This document shows, one piece after another, positions 1-6,109 of a stretch of 11,023 nucleotides of DNA. The translations under genes were made by a program, and so were the position numbers. The DNA lies in contig CAJOQY010000227.1 of the NCBI GenBank assembly GCA_905236835.1, positions 1 through 11,023 of the forward strand. The letters are read 5' to 3'. The notes under the pieces were generated by a model. The model was not told where the DNA came from, did not search any database, and saw only the letters and a program-made list of their open reading frames with translations. Position 1 is the first letter of the stretch; every line of letters starts with the position of its first letter. Origin of the DNA: an uncultured Oscillibacter sp. Its GTDB lineage: Bacteria > Bacillota > Clostridia > Oscillospirales > Oscillospiraceae.

Positions 1-39
1 ATAATTATAATAATTTTAATAATTATAATAATAATTATA
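1..39. repeat. A/T-only tract with repeated ATAATTATAATA unit
   Basis: The first 39 bases contain no G or C. The 12-mer ATAATTATAATA occurs at 1-12 and 19-30, with a partial third copy at 31-39. It resembles the A/T-only spacers found elsewhere in this window, so it may be the intergenic region before the LRR gene. However, the LRR reading frame runs through it without a stop, giving an Asn/Tyr-rich peptide, so an intragenic low-complexity segment is also possible. Confidence 0.6.
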
Positions 40-1130
40 CTCGCGCGGGCAATTGGATTTTAGCGGTCCGCCGGGATACGGACGGGATTGTATTATTACG
101 CTGTCTGACGCGTGACGAATACGCGGTTCTGCCGGATCAAATATACGGCCTGCCCGTGATCGGAATCGGGGATCACGCGTTCGCGGCGGACGCGCCGATT
201 CCGGACGGCGGGGAAATTGAATTGATAAAAATATCCGGTGGGAGAATATCAGACGCGCGAAAATCCGGGGATTGGATATTAAACGCGCGGGAGAAAAATG
301 ATTATAATCAGGCGATGCGGGAATTGCTTTTTCCGTCCGGACTGCGTTATATAGATTCCTACGCGTTTTATAACTGCCGGGAATTACGGAAATTAAGATT
401 ATATGACGGAATCGCGTTCCGGGGCGGCGGAATTTTCATGAACTGCCGGGAATTGAATCAGATAGAAATTATTCAGGAGCGCGGGGATCAGGGCGCGGCG
501 GCGTATTTCGCCGGGGAATTCAATCGGGAACTGGATATGATGATCTTGCGTCCCGTGCCGCCGCGAACGCCCGCAAGATCGCCGGACGGCGAAATCCCGG
601 CGCGATATGACGGCGGCGGGACGGAATATGAAATCAAAATACGCCTGATTTTCCCGGAATATTGGGAATTATACGAGGAAAACAGTCCGGCGCATCATTT
701 TGACTACGGCATAGAGGGCGCGGGATATTTATATCATCATTGCTTTCGGGACAGAAAATTAAATTTAATCGCTTATGACGGCCTTTGGAATCGCGGCGAG
801 GACGCTTATCAGCGGCCTTTGCCAATCAAAACCGCGTTAAAATTGGCGTGGCGGCGGTTGTATTATCCGGAGGAGCTTTATCAGGACGCGGAAAAGAATT
901 ATAAAGATTATATATATTTTCACGCGAAAGACGCGGCGGAATGGCTGATCCGGGAGCGTGATCTTTCCGGACTGGCGTTTTTATTATCTAAAATCAAACC
1001 GGATCGGGAGGCGTTGTCGGACGCGGCGGAACTGGCGCGGCGATTGAATTTTACGGAAGCCGTCGCGTTATTTCTGGAAGCCGCGCGCGGACGGAATCAA
1101 AAATCCGTCCGGGACCGGTTCGCGCTGTGA
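3..1130 (+). CDS. LRR_5 (BspA-like) leucine-rich-repeat protein, 5' partial
   Basis: The frame ending at the TGA of 1128-1130 stays open to the left edge, so I treat it as 5' partial. From base 60 it reads like a repeat-family N-terminus, including LPDQIYGLPVIGIGDHAF, a typical LRR_5 cap. A GTG at 156 is the first canonical start but lies inside this cap, so it is unlikely to be the true start. There is no in-frame ATG upstream and no clear ribosome binding site. Two further LRR_5 units follow, around YIDSYAFYNCRELRKLRL and GGGIFMNCRELNQIEI. The rest is a mixed alpha/beta region (FPEYWELYEENSPAHH, then GYLYHHCFRDRKLNLIAYD) and a helical C-terminus of ankyrin-like look ending RDRFAL. I recall this layout from cytoplasmic proteins of Clostridia with no assigned function. 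No signal peptide can be seen because the N-terminus is missing. The family call is fairly safe; function is unknown, with protein-protein interaction a guess from LRRs. Confidence 0.72.
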   Translation, partial: NYNNFNNYNNNYTRAGNWILAVRRDTDGIVLLRCLTRDEYAVLPDQIYGLPVIGIGDHAFAADAPIPDGGEIELIKISGGRISDARKSGDWILNAREKNDYNQAMRELLFPSGLRYIDSYAFYNCRELRKLRLYDGIAFRGGGIFMNCRELNQIEIIQERGDQGAAAYFAGEFNRELDMMILRPVPPRTPARSPDGEIPARYDGGGTEYEIKIRLIFPEYWELYEENSPAHHFDYGIEGAGYLYHHCFRDRKLNLIAYDGLWNRGEDAYQRPLPIKTALKLAWRRLYYPEELYQDAEKNYKDYIYFHAKDAAEWLIRERDLSGLAFLLSKIKPDREALSDAAELARRLNFTEAVALFLEAARGRNQKSVRDRFAL

Positions 1131-1201
1131 AAATATATAATATTATAATTATATATAAATATATAATTATAATATATAATTTATATAATTTATAATATAT
1201 A
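1131..1201. repeat. 71-bp A/T-only spacer with a 36-bp palindrome
   Basis: The bases directly after the TGA of the LRR gene contain no G or C for 71 positions. Inside lies an inverted repeat with 17-bp perfect arms (1140-1156 and 1159-1175) around a 2-base centre (AA). In RNA it would form a long all-A:U stem. In DNA it is a candidate for cruciform extrusion or strong bending. Several TATAAT-like hexamers occur but mean little in such sequence, and no matching -35 box is visible. It may hold the terminator of the first gene and the promoter of the second; the sequence does not prove either. Confidence 0.7.
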
Positions 1202-1221
1202 GAGAGAAAGAAGGCGGTTTT

Positions 1222-2748
1222 ATGGCGGTATCGAGACATATGGACACGGCTTGTTTAATTATATTGACGATTTTTTTAATGACGCTTCCGGTATTCGCGC
1301 ACAGCCAGCCGCCGCTGAATCATGACGGCGCGGATACGGACGAGGGCTGGAAAACGATCAACTTGGCGTGGAATCCGTTCGCCGCCACGCGGATTATATT
1401 AGACGACAGCGGCGCGAATATTCAGGGCGTCGGCGCGAAACAGGATGAAAATCAGATTACAATTACGCGAGGCGGCGTTTATATTTTTCAGGGCGCGTGG
1501 AATGACGGCGGAATCACGGTCCGCGCCGGGAAACATGAAAAAGTGTATATATTATTCAACAACGCGTCGATTCATCGGGAACGCGGCGCGGCGGTGTATA
1601 TCGAACAGGCGGAACGCGTGATTTTCGGACTGCCGGACGAGAGCGAGAATTTGATCTCATGCGGCGCGGAATTTGACGAGGAATTTACCGGCGCGCGGAT
1701 TGACGGCGCGATTTATTCCCGCTGTGATTTGTTTATCAGCGGGGCGGGCAAATTATCCGTTTCCGCGCCTTATCGTCATGGAATCGTATGCAATGATTAT
1801 TTGGTGATTTCCGGCGGCGTGATTGAGATAAACGCCGCCGGCGACGGGATTCACGTCCACGACAGCGCGCGTTTTTCGGATATGGATTTATCAATCAACG
1901 CCGGGGACGACGGCGTTACGGTTTCCGATGAGGGAATCGGCGGGACGCTGTTTATAAAATCCGGCAAGATTCGGATCCCGTCCTGTTATGAGGGACTGGA
2001 AGCCGGACAGGTCATGATTTCCGGCGGCGAGATTGAGATTGATTCCCGTGACGACGGGATCAACTCGCGCGGCGGGGAGCCGTCTATGATTGAGATTTCC
2101 GGGGGGAATATCGCGATTTACAATCCGGACGGCGCGGACGCTGACGGAATGGATTCTAACGGGGATATTTTTATCCGGGACGGGCATATTTTCATCAGCG
2201 TCAGTCCGGACAGCCGCGCGATTAATTACGGCATTGAAAACGGCGGCGTCTGCGAAATTACCGGCGGCGTAATCGCGGGATTTGGCGGGCGGTTGAGGGC
2301 CGAGACGTTCAGCGATTCTTCCCCGCAATATGTGATATTTTATTTAAACGGCGGCGAAAACGCCGATCATACCGGCGATATTAATAATATTAATAATATT
2401 ACAGGCGGCGTCGATGACGCGGGCAGTATCGGCGATACGGATTCTATCGCGAATGCCGGGACAGCCGTTGTGTTATTGGACGCCGCGCATACGCCGTTTT
2501 TATCCGAATGGGTTCCGTATGCGTTTGAAGCGGCGATTCTCAGCGCGCCGGAACTGGATTTGAACGAAAGATATATTTTATCTGTCGGCGGCGAGGAAAC
2601 GGAAATCATTATCCGGGAATCCTCCGGCGTTTATGAAAATCGTCAAAATCAGAATCTATCCGGAACGGGACGGACGAACGCGCCGGATATGGAAGATATA
2701 ACAGCGAATATGACGGGGATCAAAAATTATGCTGACGTACAATCTTGA
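1222..2748 (+). CDS. Secreted Cthe_2159-type carbohydrate-binding beta-helix protein
   Basis: The 508-residue product begins with a signal peptide: basic start, a hydrophobic run from about residue 10 to 23, and a likely signal peptidase I site after V-F-A at residue 26. The mature protein is built of short beta-helix turns. The repeating motifs are ISGG, INAAGDGIHV, INAGDDGVTV, IEIDSRDDGINS and DADGMDSNGD. These Asp/Gly turns are characteristic of the Cthe_2159 family (formerly DUF4353), whose Clostridium thermocellum founder binds cellulose-like and acidic polysaccharides such as polygalacturonate and contains bound calcium. The acidic DDG turns fit calcium binding. The start at 1222 is supported by AAGAAGG (1208-1214), 7 bases upstream. 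Residues 387-393 are an INNINNI low-complexity insert encoded by A/T-only DNA. The C-terminus after about residue 400 has one further beta-rich segment and an Asn/Thr-rich tail. No cell-wall anchor is seen. The 3' end overlaps the next gene by 20 bp, so the two are probably co-transcribed. Family call is strong; the ligand is not known. Confidence 0.85.
   Translation: MAVSRHMDTACLIILTIFLMTLPVFAHSQPPLNHDGADTDEGWKTINLAWNPFAATRIILDDSGANIQGVGAKQDENQITITRGGVYIFQGAWNDGGITVRAGKHEKVYILFNNASIHRERGAAVYIEQAERVIFGLPDESENLISCGAEFDEEFTGARIDGAIYSRCDLFISGAGKLSVSAPYRHGIVCNDYLVISGGVIEINAAGDGIHVHDSARFSDMDLSINAGDDGVTVSDEGIGGTLFIKSGKIRIPSCYEGLEAGQVMISGGEIEIDSRDDGINSRGGEPSMIEISGGNIAIYNPDGADADGMDSNGDIFIRDGHIFISVSPDSRAINYGIENGGVCEITGGVIAGFGGRLRAETFSDSSPQYVIFYLNGGENADHTGDINNINNITGGVDDAGSIGDTDSIANAGTAVVLLDAAHTPFLSEWVPYAFEAAILSAPELDLNERYILSVGGEETEIIIRESSGVYENRQNQNLSGTGRTNAPDMEDITANMTGIKNYADVQS
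2378..2401 (+). repeat. A/T-only 9-bp tandem repeat inside a coding region
   Basis: The unit ATTAATAAT occurs twice and is followed by ATT (2380-2400). It is read as INNINNI in the beta-helix protein. The segment has no G or C for 24 bases, in contrast to the surrounding GCG/GGC-rich codons. A 9-bp unit keeps the frame when copy number changes. Confidence 0.75.
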
Positions 2749-4150
2749 CGAACGCGGCGGGATTCCCATTTATGAGTTTTTATATCAGCGCCTGCGGGAT
2801 GACATTTCGCGCGGCGTACCCGGACCGGGGAAACGCCTTCCCTCCCGGCGTATGCTCGCGGAACATCTGGGCGTATCCGTGATTACGGTGGAAAACGCGT
2901 ATCGACAGTTGGAGGCGGAAGGTTATATTTCAATCCAGCCCCGGCGCGGCGCGTATGTCAGCGCGGATATGATTCCGCAAGCCCCCCTTGTCAAAGGGGG
3001 GTGGCGCGAAGCGCCGGGGGGATTTTTATCCGGTCCGGGAGGCGGCGCGGAAGCGCCGCGAAAATGGACGCTGGATTTAAGCGGGAATCATGTGGATCCG
3101 TCCGGATTTCCCGCCGCGACATGGGCAAGGCTTGCCCGCCGGATATTATCGGAAAAGCAAAACGCCCTGTTGGAGCCGATTCCCCATCAGGGATTGCCGG
3201 AGCCGCGCCGGGCCATCGCGGATTATCTGAGAGCGTTCAAGGGCATGAATATTCGCCCGGAACAGGTCGTGATCGGCGCGGGCGCGGAATATTTATATTT
3301 ATTAATCGCGCAATTGCTCGGACCGGAGAAAATATTCGCGCTGGAAGATCCCGGTTATCCCAAAATTTCCATGGTCTATCGCAAATGCGGCGCGGGACAG
3401 GTTTTGATTCCAGCGGACGAACAGGGCATGAATATTGATATTTTATCGAAATCCCATGCCGCCGCCGCGCATTTGTCCCCGGCCTATCACTATCCGACAG
3501 GCGCCGTGACGCCGATTGGACGCCGCCGCGCGCTGTTAAAATGGGCGGAAACGTCCGGCGCTTATTTAATCGAGGACGATTTCGACAGCGAATTTTACGC
3601 CGCCGGACGCCCTATTCCGACACTGCAAAGCATCGACCGCGCCGGACGCGTGTTATATTTAAATACATTTTCACAGACGATTTCGCCCGCCATGCGTATC
3701 GGATATTTAATCCTGCCGCCGGAATTGCTGGATATTTATCAGCGGGAACTTGGCTTTTACGCCTGTACCGTTCCCGCGCTGGAACAGCTGATTCTGGCCG
3801 GGTTTCTCGCCGACGGACATTTTGAGCGGCATTTGTCGCGGACCCGCAAGGCGTACCGGATCCGCCGCGCCGAAATCTTGGACGCGTTCCGTCACGCCGC
3901 GTTCGCCAATCGCGCGCGGATTCAGGAACAGGGCGCGGGACCGCGTTTTTTATTAAAACTTGACACGGACTGCCCGGATGAGATTTTACGCGCCCGCGCG
4001 GAAGCGCTTGGAATCCGGATCAAATTTTTATCCGATTACGCGTCCGCGCCGCGTCCGGAGTTCGCCCATACGCTTGTGATTCACTGCGCCGGACTGGACC
4101 CCGGACGCCTGAAAAAATCCATGCCGTTATTAGAGAAAATTTTTATCTAA
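2729..4150 (+). CDS. MocR/GabR-type regulator with aminotransferase-like domain lacking the PLP lysine
   Basis: The 473-residue protein has the two-domain MocR layout. Residues 1-80 form a GntR-type winged helix: IPIYEFLYQRLRDDI, then LPSRRMLAEHLGVSVITVENAYRQLEAEGYI. Residues from about 112 to the end form a fold-type I aminotransferase-like domain, with LEDPGYP, YHYPTGAVTPIGRR, IEDDFDSEF and NTFSQTISPAMRIGYLILP. In GabR the cofactor contacts are Asp279, Tyr281 and Lys312. By motif and spacing the matching residues here are Asp283, Phe285 and Gln316. The lysine that forms the Schiff base is therefore replaced (codon CAG, 3674-3676), as is the tyrosine that contacts the PLP ring. Classical PLP aldimine formation should be impossible, although the DNA-binding domain looks intact. 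The interdomain linker contains a palindromic repeat translated in frame (residues 85-99). The start MLTYNLDERG is typical of clostridial family members and overlaps the preceding gene by 20 bp. The obvious candidate target is the downstream promoter of the ABC exporter, an inference from position. Confidence 0.88.
   Translation: MLTYNLDERGGIPIYEFLYQRLRDDISRGVPGPGKRLPSRRMLAEHLGVSVITVENAYRQLEAEGYISIQPRRGAYVSADMIPQAPLVKGGWREAPGGFLSGPGGGAEAPRKWTLDLSGNHVDPSGFPAATWARLARRILSEKQNALLEPIPHQGLPEPRRAIADYLRAFKGMNIRPEQVVIGAGAEYLYLLIAQLLGPEKIFALEDPGYPKISMVYRKCGAGQVLIPADEQGMNIDILSKSHAAAAHLSPAYHYPTGAVTPIGRRRALLKWAETSGAYLIEDDFDSEFYAAGRPIPTLQSIDRAGRVLYLNTFSQTISPAMRIGYLILPPELLDIYQRELGFYACTVPALEQLILAGFLADGHFERHLSRTRKAYRIRRAEILDAFRHAAFANRARIQEQGAGPRFLLKLDTDCPDEILRARAEALGIRIKFLSDYASAPRPEFAHTLVIHCAGLDPGRLKKSMPLLEKIFI
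2981..3024 (+). repeat. REP-like palindromic repeat, coding copy in the MocR linker
   Basis: The 44-bp element has two hairpins. The first is an 8-bp stem CCCCCCTT/AAGGGGGG with loop GTCA (2982-3001). The second is GGCGC/GCGCC around a GAA loop (3003-3015), followed by GGGGGG and ATT. The same element occurs in reverse at 10929-10974 and starts again at 11005. Here it is read without a stop as APLVKGGWREAPGGF (residues 85-99, using one base beyond the element), exactly between the winged helix and the aminotransferase-like domain. Confidence 0.88.
3042..3059 (+). repeat. Perfect GC hairpin with GGAA loop beside the coding repeat
   Basis: Arms GCGGCGC (3042-3048) and GCGCCGC (3053-3059) flank the 4-base loop GGAA. 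It lies 17 bases after the palindromic repeat and is also in the MocR linker, encoding part of GPGGGAEAPR. It may be a relic or extension of the inserted repeat, but no second copy is seen in the window. Confidence 0.6.
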
Positions 4151-4235
4151 AAGCGCGCTTGTCCGGGATTTTTTAATTATTTTAAGCGTATTTTACAAAG
4201 GCTTTTCACAAGTTTTGCGCGCCTGACACGCGCTT

Positions 4236-4288
4236 GACGCGCGCGGTTTTATGATTCGCGCTTTTCGCGTTGACAGGACGCGCGCGGT
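4236..4288 (+). promoter_or_regulatory. Candidate operator: 12-bp direct repeat before the ABC exporter
   Basis: GACGCGCGCGGT occurs at 4236-4247 and again at 4277-4288, 41 bp apart, which is close to four helical turns. Each copy follows a TTGAC-like word, and the second lies in the spacer of the predicted promoter. MocR regulators such as GabR recognise direct repeats, so this is a plausible binding site for the regulator encoded just upstream. The unit is a CG-rich word in CG-rich DNA, so chance is not excluded. Confidence 0.4.
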
Positions 4289-4298
4289 ATGTTATTTT
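4270..4298 (+). promoter_or_regulatory. Sigma-A-type promoter with extended -10 for the ABC exporter
   Basis: A perfect -35 box TTGACA (4270-4275) is followed by a 17-bp spacer and TATTTT (4293-4298). TG at 4290-4291 gives the extended -10 arrangement TGnTATTTT. The start codon of the first exporter gene lies about 56 bp downstream. This is the only convincing promoter in the window. The rest of the spacer from 4151 shows no gene and no clear terminator hairpin. Confidence 0.7.
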
Positions 4299-4354
4299 TA
4301 ATTTATTAAAATCAAATCCGCGCGGCGGAACGGAGACGGAAGGTTGGATTGCCT

Positions 4355-6109
4355 ATGATGAAAAAACTCGCGGCCCAAACCAGAGGATATGGATGGTTTA
4401 TTTTATTGGGCGTTTTATGCAGCGGCGCGGAGGCCGTATTTGAATTATTAATCCCCATGGTAATGAGTGATATTGTGGATATAGGCATTGCTTCCGGGGA
4501 TACGGGGTTTATTTTGCGCGAGGGCGCGAAAATGGCGGCGATGGCGATGGCGTCTTTATGCTTCGGCATTGGGAGCGCGATTTTGTCGGCTGTGGCCGGG
4601 ATGGGCTTCGGCGCGAACCTGCGGCGGGCGGAATACGCGCGTTTGCAGGAATTCGCGTTTTCCAATATCGAGAAATTTTCCACGGCGTCTTTGATTACGC
4701 GTCTGACCAGTGATGTCAACGCTTTGCAAATGTCGCTGATGATGGGAATGCGTTTGATGGTGCGTTCTCCCGTGATGTTAATCGCGGCGCTGTTTTTCTC
4801 GATACGAATCAGCGCGCGTTTAAGCGCGGTGTTCGCGTTTTCGCTGCCCGTATTGGCCGTTGTCGTGGCGGTGATTTTAGTAAAAGCAAGCCCGCTGTTC
4901 CGGGCGTTACAGGAAAACACGGACGCGTTAAATCTTGTCGTACAGGAGAATTTAACCGGAATCCGGGTGGTCAAATCATTCGTACAGGAAGAACGGGAAA
5001 AAGAAAAATTCGCGGGCCGGAATCAGGATTTGAAAAACACGTCTTTGCGGGCGTTCGGCATGGTGGTTATCAATATGCCCGTCATGATGCTGATTGTTTA
5101 TTCAACCATGATCGCGGTCATGTGGCTGGGCGGCAATATGGTCCACGCCGGGACGCTTCAAACCGGGGATTTGATGGTTTATTTCACTTATATTATGCAG
5201 ATCATGATGTCCCTCATGATGGTTTCCATGATGTTCATGATGTTGACGCGGTCCGTGGCTTGCGCGCGGCGTATCGCGGAAGTATTGAACGAAGTCCCCG
5301 CGATGAAAAACCCGGAAATCACGCGGGATAAAAATCTTGATATAAATCCAGAAGTCCGAAACGGCGATATTGATTTTAACGGCGTATATTTCCGCTATCA
5401 TGAGAACAATCCGGAGTGGGTACTGGAAAATATTAATCTTCATATTTCATCCGGCGAGACGATAGGCATATTGGGCGGCACCGGATCGGGCAAATCTTCG
5501 CTTGTTTCGCTGATTCCAAGATTATATGACGCAAGTCAAGGCGTCGTCCGCGTGGGCGGAAAGCCCGTGACGGAATATCCCATGGAAATTCTGCGCGGCG
5601 CGGTCAGCATGGTATTGCAAAAAAACACGTTGTTTTCCGGGACAATCCGGGAGAATTTATTATGGGGCAATCCGGACGCGTCTGACGACGAGATTCAAGC
5701 CGCCTGCCGCGCCGCGTGCGCCGATGAGTTTATTAATCATATGCCGGACGGATTGAATACGGATCTGGGACAGGGCGGCGTGAACGTGTCGGGCGGACAG
5801 AAACAGCGGCTCTGTATCGCCCGCGCCATTTTAAGCAGGCCGAAAATTTTGATTTTAGACGATTCCACAAGCGCGGTCGATACGGCCACGGACGCGAAAA
5901 TCCGGGCGGCGTTCCGTTCGGAATTAAAAGGCGCGACGAAAATCATTATTGCCCAAAGAATCGCGTCCGTCATGGACGCGGACAGGATTCTTGTTTTAGA
6001 CGGCGGGAAAATCGTCGATCAGGGGACCCACGAGGAATTATTATCACGCTCTGAGATTTACCGGGATGTCTATCAATCCCAAATGGAAGGGGTGTCAATC
6101 AATGGCTGA
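4355..6109 (+). CDS. ABC exporter half-transporter with degenerate ATPase site (TM287-like)
   Basis: This is a type IV ABC exporter subunit of about 584 residues, with an N-terminal membrane domain of six segments (about residues 12-300) and a C-terminal nucleotide-binding domain. Numbered from a TTG at 4349, Walker A is GGTGSGKSS (Lys382). The Q-loop follows in VLQKNTLFSGTI and the signature is VSGGQKQR. Walker B is ILILDDSTSAVD, with Asp505 where the catalytic glutamate normally stands, and the switch residue is Gln536 (AQRIAS) instead of histidine. These two changes mark the degenerate-site subunit of heterodimeric exporters such as TM287/288, LmrCD and BmrCD. I prefer ATG 4355 (MMKKLAAQ) over TTG 4349; GGAAGG at 4338-4343 could serve either, at 11 or 5 bases. 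ATG 4358 is also possible. The last segment before the linker is very Met-rich. The substrate cannot be read from sequence; drugs, lipids or peptides are all possible. The gene overlaps its partner by 8 bp, and the predicted promoter is just upstream. Confidence 0.92.
   Translation: MMKKLAAQTRGYGWFILLGVLCSGAEAVFELLIPMVMSDIVDIGIASGDTGFILREGAKMAAMAMASLCFGIGSAILSAVAGMGFGANLRRAEYARLQEFAFSNIEKFSTASLITRLTSDVNALQMSLMMGMRLMVRSPVMLIAALFFSIRISARLSAVFAFSLPVLAVVVAVILVKASPLFRALQENTDALNLVVQENLTGIRVVKSFVQEEREKEKFAGRNQDLKNTSLRAFGMVVINMPVMMLIVYSTMIAVMWLGGNMVHAGTLQTGDLMVYFTYIMQIMMSLMMVSMMFMMLTRSVACARRIAEVLNEVPAMKNPEITRDKNLDINPEVRNGDIDFNGVYFRYHENNPEWVLENINLHISSGETIGILGGTGSGKSSLVSLIPRLYDASQGVVRVGGKPVTEYPMEILRGAVSMVLQKNTLFSGTIRENLLWGNPDASDDEIQAACRAACADEFINHMPDGLNTDLGQGGVNVSGGQKQRLCIARAILSRPKILILDDSTSAVDTATDAKIRAAFRSELKGATKIIIAQRIASVMDADRILVLDGGKIVDQGTHEELLSRSEIYRDVYQSQMEGVSING

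Noticed and set aside
1891..2328. Minus-strand frame of 145 codons opposite the beta-helix gene
   Set aside because: Shadow of the repetitive GGC/GAT codons on the plus strand; no start signal or recognisable motif.
2981..3059. Clustered hairpins considered as a CRISPR or attenuator element
   Set aside because: Only one copy is present at the site, inside an open frame without a T run or spacer pattern; a REP-like repeat explains it better.
4151..4200. Possible rho-independent terminator after the MocR gene
   Set aside because: There is a T run and the palindrome AAGCGCGCTT, but no stem-loop directly before the T run, so I do not call it.
4312..4974. Long open frame on the minus strand (220 codons) opposite the first exporter gene
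   Set aside because: It is antisense to strongly conserved ABC membrane-domain sequence, has Thr/Asn/Ala-biased composition typical of a shadow frame, and has no ribosome binding site.
5102..5443. His-rich minus-strand frame opposite the Met-rich helix
   Set aside because: The histidines arise from reading ATGATG repeats backwards; the plus-strand frame is a clear transporter segment.
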